DNA of 5,749 bases from Acidobacteriaceae bacterium. Its GTDB lineage: Bacteria > Acidobacteriota > Terriglobia > Terriglobales > Acidobacteriaceae. Positions within the stretch are counted from its first letter, which is position 1; each line of letters begins with the position of its first letter. Of this stretch, positions 1 to 5,720 are shown piece by piece. The stretch spans positions 1 to 5,749 of the forward strand of contig PKXI01000369.1 in NCBI GenBank assembly GCA_003133425.1, given 5' to 3'. The notes under the pieces are model-generated. The model saw only the letters and a list, made by a program, of their open reading frames with translations, searched no databases and was not told the DNA's origin. Position numbers and translations under genes: made by a program.

Positions 1-239
1 CTTAACGTTGTAATACTAGAGCCGGCCTTTGCCGGACGGAAGCGTTTTTGGCCAAAGTCGGGCCCCCGTCTCTGGCGCAGACCAGGGGCATAAACGCCTT
101 ACCGGCCATTTCTGTGCCCAAAGCTCAATTCTGCCCTCTTACCAGCCCCCAAAAACCCCTCCCAGGCACCACTTGCGATACTATTGCGTCTAATGGGTAT
201 GCGGCCTGTTTCCCCTTTGGGCCCGCCCCGGTGGTGTGT
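1..239. other. Non-coding leader upstream of the S41-like gene
   Basis: The frame of the following gene stays open back to a TTG at 48. The stretch it would encode is rich in Pro, Cys and Ala with no recognisable domain, and it precedes what looks like a normal membrane-anchor N-terminus, so I treat it as untranslated. The first 20 bases hold stop codons (TAA at 3-5 and 11-13) that could end a gene lying to the left. No convincing -35/-10 pair is visible. The bases around 140-170 are C-rich. I see no RNA gene here. Confidence 0.5.
22..49 (+). terminator. Possible weak terminator of an upstream gene
   Basis: A 5-bp perfect stem, CCGGC at 22-26 and GCCGG at 31-35, encloses the loop CTTT. A run of five T follows at 45-49. 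The stem is short and the T run lies 10 bases away, so this is only a candidate. It fits the stop codons in the first 20 bases, but no upstream gene is visible to confirm it. Confidence 0.2.
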
Positions 240-1427
240 GTGTCCCGATTCTTCCAGCGTTCTGTGTTTGTGCTTTCCGTAGCCATCTTTGCCGCACTCG
301 GCTTGGGCTTTGCCCTGGGCGAGTTCGGCCTGTTCGGCGTTCACGCCGGCAGCGACCAGGATGGCGCCTACCGTCAGATGCGCGTCTATGCCGAGGTCCT
401 GCAGAAGGTCCAGAGCGACTACGTGACCGACCCCAGCATGGGCGACGTTACTACCGGTGCTCTGCACGGCCTGCTTGAGTCGCTCGATGCCGACTCCAGC
501 TATCTCACCCCGACCGAGTACAAGATCTACAAAGAGGAGCCCGCTTCCGGCGCCGCCCAGGTGGGCATCACGGTCTCCAAGCGCTACGGATACGCTACGG
601 TCGTTAATGTAATGCCCGGTTCGCCCGCCGATACACACCTGTCTGACGGCGACGTCATTGAATCCATCGGCAGCCAATCCACACGCGAACTCTCACTGGC
701 CGTCATCCGCCTCATGCTCGAAGGCAAGCCCGGAAGCACAGTTGTGCTCTCTGTAGTGCGCCCCGCCAAGCCCGACCCCGACAAGCTGACGCTCACCCGC
801 GCCGCCATTTCCCCTTCGGCTCTCGGAACGCAGCAGTATGACAACGCCACAATTCTCTACATCAAGCCCGGAGTACTCACCGCGGACCGCGTGGACCAGA
901 TCGCCGCCAAGATCAAGGCCGCACCCCAGGGCAGCAAGATTTTGCTCGATCTGCGGGATTCCACCGGCGACGCTCCGCAGGGACTGCGCCTGGCTAACTT
1001 CTTCATCAATCAGGGAACACTGGCCACGCTTCAGGGCCAGCAATTCACCACCCAGACATTCGCGGCTGACCCCGCAAAGTTCATGACCAATGCGCCCGTA
1101 GCCGTGATCGTTAACCGCGGCACCTACGGCGGCCCTGAACTCACTGCCGCAGCCATTGAAGACCTGAAACGCGGCGATGTAGTCGGAGAACGCACCTTCG
1201 GCGAGGGGTCGTTCCAGAAATCCATCGAGTTGCCCGACGGGGCCGACCTTCTGCTCACTGTCGCCAAATTCCAGAGCCCCTCCGGCACCAAGATTCAGGA
1301 CACAGCCGTGATCCCCAACGTGGTAGTGACAGCGCCCCAGGATGATGAAGAAGAAGGCGCACCTTCCACCAAGGGCGACGAAATGCTCAACAAGGCTCTC
1401 GATCTGCTCAAGGCCAAGAGCGCCTGA
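240..1427 (+). CDS. PDZ/S41 peptidase-like protein, catalytic dyad substituted (probable pseudoenzyme)
   Basis: The protein is 395 aa from the GTG at 240. This start was chosen because it immediately precedes a basic then hydrophobic segment (residues 3-26), a signal anchor or uncleaved signal peptide; GTG at 231 and 234 are alternatives, and no clear Shine-Dalgarno site is seen. A helical segment with a family-like DADSSYLTPTEY motif (83-94) leads into a PDZ domain (about 105-178, with VGITV and PGSPAD motifs). The S41 core follows (about 190-345). Known S41 peptidases such as E. coli Prc/Tsp use a Ser-Lys dyad 25 residues apart. Here the matching positions are Gly297 (in NRGTYGGPEL) and Glu322 (in TFGEGSFQ), exactly 25 apart. 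Asp308, which matches the conserved Asp 11 residues after the Ser, is kept. The usual NPGG-type loop reads RDSTGD (239-244). The fold is therefore recognisable, but proteolysis is unlikely. The protein probably sits on the outer face of the cytoplasmic membrane and may bind C-termini or partners through its PDZ domain. The reading frame is intact, so it is not a decayed gene. Confidence 0.85.
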   Translation: MSRFFQRSVFVLSVAIFAALGLGFALGEFGLFGVHAGSDQDGAYRQMRVYAEVLQKVQSDYVTDPSMGDVTTGALHGLLESLDADSSYLTPTEYKIYKEEPASGAAQVGITVSKRYGYATVVNVMPGSPADTHLSDGDVIESIGSQSTRELSLAVIRLMLEGKPGSTVVLSVVRPAKPDPDKLTLTRAAISPSALGTQQYDNATILYIKPGVLTADRVDQIAAKIKAAPQGSKILLDLRDSTGDAPQGLRLANFFINQGTLATLQGQQFTTQTFAADPAKFMTNAPVAVIVNRGTYGGPELTAAAIEDLKRGDVVGERTFGEGSFQKSIELPDGADLLLTVAKFQSPSGTKIQDTAVIPNVVVTAPQDDEEEGAPSTKGDEMLNKALDLLKAKSA

Positions 1428-1449
1428 GGGGAAGTACCGGTTCGGTTCT

Positions 1450-1482
1450 AAAAGCTGTGCGGCTTTGAGCCGCACAGCTTTC
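1450..1482 (+). terminator. Rho-independent terminator after the S41-like gene
   Basis: A perfect 13-bp inverted repeat (1451-1463 with 1469-1481) encloses the loop TTTGA. The stem has a GC-rich core and AAAG/CTTT ends, so the T-rich 3' arm partly serves as the U tract. It begins 23 bases after the stop codon. The near symmetry would let it work in both directions. It suggests that the S41-like gene and the penicillin-binding protein gene are largely separate transcription units. Confidence 0.85.
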
Positions 1483-1630
1483 TTCATGCACCCTTCGTTT
1501 CCCGATCTTGTACCTAAGTGGTACGGCATCCTGCTCCAGCGCATCTCAGCGCTTCCCTAAAATGCTAGCCTTAAGATGAGGCGTTTTCGCTCCTGTACTT
1601 TGGAGAAATGCCCCATGAGGCCTGAATCTC
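1483..1630 (+). promoter_or_regulatory. Probable promoter and leader region of the class A PBP gene
   Basis: This stretch lies between the terminator and the PBP start. It holds an inverted repeat, GTACC at 1510-1514 and GGTAC at 1520-1524, spaced by TAAGT. It also holds TAAAAT at 1558-1563, one mismatch from the -10 consensus, but no recognisable -35 hexamer is correctly spaced before it. The strong terminator upstream makes a promoter here likely. The exact site is a guess. Confidence 0.35.
1602..1620 (+). promoter_or_regulatory. Two Shine-Dalgarno-like sites before the PBP start
   Basis: GGAG at 1602-1605 lies 9 bases before an ATG at 1615, which is out of frame with the PBP and stops at 1648-1650. 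GAGG at 1617-1620 lies 10 bases before the in-frame TTG at 1631. The better-looking initiation signal therefore points to the ATG, not to the TTG that opens the PBP frame. This bears on which start is real. Confidence 0.45.
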
Positions 1631-4135
1631 TTGGCTGCCCCCACACATGAGCCTGTGAACCTGCGCGGCCTGGGCCGTAGCCCTCGCCTCGCCAGACCGG
1701 CGGTTCCGCCGCATCGTAGCCGGAAGCTCGCCGGCCGCTCTGCGCTCGTGGTCTTGCTGGTGTTGGCGGTCGTGACCGGTTCCCTGGCCGGCCTAACCCT
1801 TGTCTACTCAGTCGACCTGCCCCAGATCGACCAATTGGAGCACTACCGCCCCTCGACCACAACCGATCTCTATGATCGCAAGGGCCGCATCATTGGCTCC
1901 TTCGCGCTGGAACGCCGCGTGGTGGTCGGTTACGACGACTTCGCTCCCGTCCTTCGTCAGGCCGTCCTCTCCATTGAAGACAAGAGCTTCGAGTCCCATT
2001 GGGGCGTCAACGTATTGCGCATCGGTGGTGCTCTGTGGCACGACTTCCGCACCCACGGCCGCTCCCAGGGCGCTTCCACGCTCACCATGCAATTGGCCCG
2101 TAACCTCTTCCTCTCCGCTGACCGCCTCTGGGTTCGCAAGCTTCAGGAAGCCTACCTCGCCATTCAGATTGAACGGAGCTTCACCAAACAGCAAATCTTC
2201 ACCCTCTACGGAAACCAGATCTACCTGGGTAGCGGCATGTATGGCTTCGAGGCCGCCTCCCAGTTTTACTTTTCCAAGCATGCCAGGGACTTGTCGCTTA
2301 CTGAAGCTGCCCTGCTGGCTGGACTACCGAAGGCGCCATACGCTTACTCGCCCCTTGTAAATCCTGACAAGGCGCTCCGCCGCCGCAACCTGGTGCTCTC
2401 CGAAATGGAATCCGACGGCATCATCGCCCACGTTCAGGCTGAACAGGCGCGCAGTGCGCCGCTCGGACTACACCTCACACAGCCGCAGGGCTCGGTCGCG
2501 CCCTGGTTCCAGGAAGAAGTACGGCAGGAACTCGACAAGCGCTTCGGATCAGAGCAGGTTCACGAAGCCGGCCTTCGCATCGACACTACGCTTGACCTGG
2601 ACCTGCAGCAAACCGCCAACCACGCCGTGCTCGATGGTGTTGCCACTTATGAACGCCGCCGCGGATGGAAGGGTCACCTTGAGAACGTGCTTGCAGCTGA
2701 CTCCACTCTCAGGGACTACAAACATCCCGACTGGGCTATTGCTTCCGGGCCCGGCGACTATGTCCACGCCCTCGTCACACACGTTCTTCCCAACGAGATC
2801 TACGCGCGCGTCGGCCCACCGAGCCAGCCAAATGCTGAGATATTACTCATGCAGGCGGACTGGCAATGGACGGGCCAGCGTTATGCCGATGCCCTCGTCA
2901 AGCCCGGCGACATCATCTATGTGCATCTTGCTGCCACGGAGGGCCCGGTTCGCCGCGCCACACTCGAGCAGGACTCCGGCGCGCAGAGCGCCCTGATGGC
3001 CGTCGACAACACTAGCGGCGACGTGCTGGCCATGGTCGGCGGCCGCGACTATGCGCTCTCTGTGTTCAACCGCGCCACGCAAGCGCAGAGACAGACCGGC
3101 TCCAGTTTCAAGCCATATGTCTACACCGCCGCCGTCGAAGACGGCGTCAAACCAGACGACACCATTGTGGATGGGCCGGTCAGCTTCAGCGGCTATACTC
3201 CGCACAATTACGAGAACGACTACAAGGGCCGAATGACGATCCTCAACGCCTTTGCCGAGTCGCGCAACATCCCCGCCATCAAGCTGGCCGCCCATGTCGG
3301 CATTCACAAGGTCATCGACATGGCCCACCGTTTCGGCGTCACCTCCAACATCCCCCCCTATCTGCCCATAGCCATTGGTGCAGTTGAAATCACGCTTGAA
3401 GAACAGGTCGCGTCCTACTCCGTTTTTCCCAACGACGGCATCCGCATCACGCCGCACCTGGTCCGCAAGGTCACCAACGCTGACGGCATCACGCTCTGGG
3501 AAGACCGTCCCGAGGTCAGCCAGGTCATCGACCAGCAAACAGCGCGCACCATGATGACGCTTCTCCAGGCGGTGACACAACACGGAACCGGCGCGGCCGC
3601 CGCACAGTTGAACCACCCGCTGGGCGGCAAGACCGGAACCACCAGTGACTACACTGACGCGTGGTTCCTCGGCTTTTCGCCCTCGGTTACATGCGGTGTC
3701 TGGATCGGGTTCGACGACCGTGAATCTCTCGGTGAAAAGGAGACCGGTGCCCGCGCCGCCCTCCCTATTTGGATGACCTTCATGCGCTCCGCCATCGCCG
3801 GCAAGCCCGACGAGCAGTTCCCCGGTTACGGGGAAGACAGCCCAATGCTGAAAGCGGCAGCGGCAGTGCCTGCGAGTCCTGCGCCCGCCAAGGCTGCTCC
3901 CTTTTCATCCAACAAACCGATACAGCCCGTCGTGACGGCAAAGCCCACTTCGAATCCTCCGTCATCCATCCCCAGTGCATTACCGTCGTCCCAGCACGGC
4001 AACAAACCCCCGGTCAAGCTGTCCGCAGATGCTCCCACTGCCGGCGCGAAAGTCAGGACAGCCCTGCGCTCGCAATCGGCTCCCTCCAGACCCAGCGCCG
4101 CAGTCAAGCCCGCGCTGGACAACCCGCGACCCTGA
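1631..4135 (+). CDS. Class A penicillin-binding protein (PBP1A-type transglycosylase/transpeptidase)
   Basis: This 834-aa enzyme polymerises lipid II into glycan strands (GT51 domain) and cross-links the peptides (transpeptidase domain) on the periplasmic side of the membrane. In order: an Arg-rich cytoplasmic tail (1-36), one membrane segment (about 37-60), GT51 (about 78-255), an OB-like linker domain (about 345-445), the transpeptidase (about 452-720), and a Pro/Ala/Ser/Lys-rich tail (about 735-834). GT51 motifs include EDKSFESHWG with Glu116, GASTLTMQLARN (147-158), and Glu173 in RKLQEAYLA. The two glutamates are 57 apart, as are Glu233 and Glu290 in E. coli PBP1b. The transpeptidase has SxxK (Ser491-Lys494), SxN (Ser544-Asn546) and KTGT (667-670), so both activities look intact. 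The fourth GT motif reads YGNQIYLG where YLN is usual. The TTG start at 1631 is the first plausible one after an in-frame stop at 1616-1618, but an ATG at 1615 in another frame has a better ribosome site, so the N-terminus is uncertain; GTG at 1655 is an alternative. Not assigned to a named gene. Confidence 0.95.
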   Translation: MAAPTHEPVNLRGLGRSPRLARPAVPPHRSRKLAGRSALVVLLVLAVVTGSLAGLTLVYSVDLPQIDQLEHYRPSTTTDLYDRKGRIIGSFALERRVVVGYDDFAPVLRQAVLSIEDKSFESHWGVNVLRIGGALWHDFRTHGRSQGASTLTMQLARNLFLSADRLWVRKLQEAYLAIQIERSFTKQQIFTLYGNQIYLGSGMYGFEAASQFYFSKHARDLSLTEAALLAGLPKAPYAYSPLVNPDKALRRRNLVLSEMESDGIIAHVQAEQARSAPLGLHLTQPQGSVAPWFQEEVRQELDKRFGSEQVHEAGLRIDTTLDLDLQQTANHAVLDGVATYERRRGWKGHLENVLAADSTLRDYKHPDWAIASGPGDYVHALVTHVLPNEIYARVGPPSQPNAEILLMQADWQWTGQRYADALVKPGDIIYVHLAATEGPVRRATLEQDSGAQSALMAVDNTSGDVLAMVGGRDYALSVFNRATQAQRQTGSSFKPYVYTAAVEDGVKPDDTIVDGPVSFSGYTPHNYENDYKGRMTILNAFAESRNIPAIKLAAHVGIHKVIDMAHRFGVTSNIPPYLPIAIGAVEITLEEQVASYSVFPNDGIRITPHLVRKVTNADGITLWEDRPEVSQVIDQQTARTMMTLLQAVTQHGTGAAAAQLNHPLGGKTGTTSDYTDAWFLGFSPSVTCGVWIGFDDRESLGEKETGARAALPIWMTFMRSAIAGKPDEQFPGYGEDSPMLKAAAAVPASPAPAKAAPFSSNKPIQPVVTAKPTSNPPSSIPSALPSSQHGNKPPVKLSADAPTAGAKVRTALRSQSAPSRPSAAVKPALDNPRP

Positions 4136-4192
4136 CAATCAGGCACCTGAACAATATCTCGTGAGAAGACAGCAGATGAAGAGGCGCATATA

Positions 4193-4242
4193 AACACTGC
4201 TCCGCTTCAAAGCGGAAGCAGAGACGCGCTGCGGGCAGTGTT
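4193..4242. terminator. Probable bidirectional terminator between convergent genes
   Basis: The spacer between two convergent stop codons holds nested inverted repeats. The inner hairpin pairs CTGCTCCGCT (4197-4206) with AGCGGAAGCAG (4211-4221) across the loop TCAA, with one bulged A at 4216. An outer perfect 8-bp pair, AACACTGC (4193-4200) and GCAGTGTT (4235-4242), competes for part of the same bases. Neither side has a long T run, so the efficiency of termination is uncertain. The position fits termination of both the PBP transcript and the - strand gene. Confidence 0.55.
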
Positions 4243-4248
4243 CCCTGC

Positions 4249-5547
4249 TTATTTGTGCTTCTTTTTCGCAGGCTTTTGGTCTTTGGCTTTTTTCTCTCCC
4301 GGCACATGCGTGATCGGAATAGGCGCCAGGTCGGGACCGATGCGCTTCACCTGCGTGTCGATCATCTGGTAGGTGATGGTGCGCGGACTCGCCGGGCGCG
4401 TGATGCCTGTGGCCGGGTCTGTCGTGACGTCCTGGCCGCCCGCAATCAGGAAGCTGAACGTGGGGACGCTGCCGCTGGGCGCGCCCCGACCGGGACCCTG
4501 ACTAACCGTCTGGCTTGATACCCGGACCGGCAGGAAACCCTGAATAGGATGCAGCCGGAATGCGGTCTCATAGCGATGATGATGCAGGCTCCAGGTAAAT
4601 ACTCGCACCTGGTCGAAGTCGAGCGGCAGGCCGGACTTGAGCGGGGACGTAACAGTCAGGTACTCGGGAACCTGGTGATCGGAAGTGGTGGCCTCGGGGT
4701 CGGTCACTTTGGTCAGCACCCAGGCGCCCACGAAACGCTGCCCCTCTCCATATTGGCCAATCTCATCCGGGACATCCACATCCAGGCGACTGCTGAGCAG
4801 CCAGCCGGTGTGGCCCTGGCTGTCGCGCGCCAGCCACCAGTCTTCCATGTCAGGGGGTGGCGCTTCGGGCTGGCCGGCAACAGCCGCAAGATTCCCTGCC
4901 GGCTGCCCTGTTGATGGCTTTGCCGCCCGCGTTGCAGGCTGCGGCGATGCGGGCGCGGGCTGAAGGGTCTTTCCAGGCTGAGCCGGTGTTGGCACGGCGG
5001 ACCGAACAGGCGGTGCAGGGCTTTGACCGGAGACTTTCGGCACCGAACCCCGCGCCAACAGCTGCACCTTTGCGTTGCCTGCGAGTAGATAAAAATGCTC
5101 GGTTGTGCGGCCGGGGACGATATGCATGTAGAGGTCGTCGCGGAGGCTCGCGGAGGCGGCCACAGGATCCTCTTTGTGATCGGCGGAGAGTTTTATAAAT
5201 GCTTGATATGTTTTGCTGTCGATTACGGCGCGGTCTTCTATCCAGCCGATTTCGTTTTTTTCGGTTTTTACTTTGAGGAAACGGCGGTTGTGATCTAGAA
5301 CCTGGAGGGGCTGGCCGTTGACCACCGTGGCCACGCGTGCAGAGACGGCGGCTACCCGGTCATGGAGGTACATCTGGCGGGCGGAGACGTAGACGGTGTC
5401 GTACTGCTCATGGTGGAAACGCTTGCAGCCTGACGCAAGCCCAAGAAAACAAAAGATGATGAGCAGCGACAATGCCTGCAGCTGGGGCACAGAAGCTCGG
5501 AGGCGCCGGGGAGAATGAGCGATGAGAATTGGAGTTTGCGTGAACAC
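4249..5547 (-). CDS. Putative SH3-like lipoprotein with Pro/Ala linker and Lys-rich tail
   Basis: The protein is 432 aa with a GTG start at 5547-5545 and a TAA stop. The N-terminus has a basic region (PRRLR, 13-17), a hydrophobic stretch (23-38) and LASGC ending at Cys41, which fits a lipoprotein signal peptide; the start is not fixed, and GTG at Val20 would give a more usual signal length. Residues 50-112 look like a bacterial SH3 domain (a [13 protein letters not shown] opening and a GWIEDR close). A second SH3-like unit seems split: 136-170 carry the first strands, 171-234 are a Pro/Ala/Gln-rich insertion, and 236-260 ([20 protein letters not shown]) carry the last strands. A further conserved-looking region (262-412) has no function known to me. 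The end (418-432) is very Lys-rich. Bacterial SH3 domains often bind peptidoglycan or its peptides, so a cell-wall-associated role is inferred, supported by the convergent PBP gene. The arrangement resembles hypothetical SH3-domain proteins I recall from acidobacteria. No enzymatic motif is visible. Confidence 0.8.
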   Translation of the reverse strand: MFTQTPILIAHSPRRLRASVPQLQALSLLIIFCFLGLASGCKRFHHEQYDTVYVSARQMYLHDRVAAVSARVATVVNGQPLQVLDHNRRFLKVKTEKNEIGWIEDRAVIDSKTYQAFIKLSADHKEDPVAASASLRDDLYMHIVPGRTTEHFYLLAGNAKVQLLARGSVPKVSGQSPAPPVRSAVPTPAQPGKTLQPAPASPQPATRAAKPSTGQPAGNLAAVAGQPEAPPPDMEDWWLARDSQGHTGWLLSSRLDVDVPDEIGQYGEGQRFVGAWVLTKVTDPEATTSDHQVPEYLTVTSPLKSGLPLDFDQVRVFTWSLHHHRYETAFRLHPIQGFLPVRVSSQTVSQGPGRGAPSGSVPTFSFLIAGGQDVTTDPATGITRPASPRTITYQMIDTQVKRIGPDLAPIPITHVPGEKKAKDQKPAKKKHK

Positions 5548-5650
5548 AGCCTATGGAGATCATCTTGAGAATAGCACTTTCACAGGGTTCGGAGGTTACA
5601 AGTCAGAGACCTGAAATCACCGATTGGCGGGCTGCAAATGGTCGCTCAGA

Positions 5651-5675
5651 AGGTTACTCGAACCTGCTAAAGGTT
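5651..5675. repeat. Three alternating AGGTT/AACCT half-sites at 10-bp spacing
   Basis: AGGTT at 5651-5655, AACCT at 5661-5665 and AGGTT at 5671-5675 alternate in orientation with 5-base spacers. The starts are exactly 10 bp apart, close to one helical turn, as in an overlapping pair of operator palindromes. A further AACCT lies at 5739-5743. Confidence 0.6.
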
Positions 5676-5720
5676 CGCTTAAAGGGTTACGATTTTGCGC
5701 AAATGTTCGTTTATAGGGTT
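5673..5720. repeat. 16-bp direct repeat flanking a 10-bp palindrome
   Basis: GTTCGCTTAAAGGGTT (5673-5688) and GTTCGTTTATAGGGTT (5705-5720) match at 14 of 16 bases and are 32 bp apart. Between them lies the perfect palindrome TTTGCGCAAA (5694-5703). The first copy overlaps the last AGGTT half-site. A third GTTCG is at 5727-5731, and a related GGGTTCGGAGGTTAC lies at 5585-5599. Confidence 0.6.

Noticed and set aside
240..1427. Reading the S41-like gene as an active carboxy-terminal processing protease (ctpA/prc)
   Set aside because: The fold and PDZ domain match, but the Ser and Lys positions are Gly and Glu, so an active-protease name and symbol would mislead.
693..1544. Long open frame on the - strand opposite the S41-like gene
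   Set aside because: It is antisense to a gene with clear domain motifs, runs through the terminator hairpin, and shows no recognisable domain. It is typical of high-GC antisense frames.
2843..3616. Long - strand open frame opposite the PBP transpeptidase region
   Set aside because: The + strand encodes all the conserved transpeptidase motifs here. The - strand product is Gly/Val/Asp-rich with no family features.
4131..4150. Small hairpins at the PBP stop codon (CCTGA-CAA-TCAGG, then TCAGG-CA-CCTGA)
   Set aside because: The arms are only 5 bp, the second loop is too tight, and no T run follows. The structures at 4193-4242 are better terminator candidates.
3769..4164. Open + frame overlapping the PBP tail, considered as a sign of frameshift
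   Set aside because: The PBP frame itself remains open and keeps a coherent Pro/Ala/Ser-rich composition to its stop at 4133-4135. The alternative product is Arg/Gln/His-rich and looks like an out-of-frame reading.
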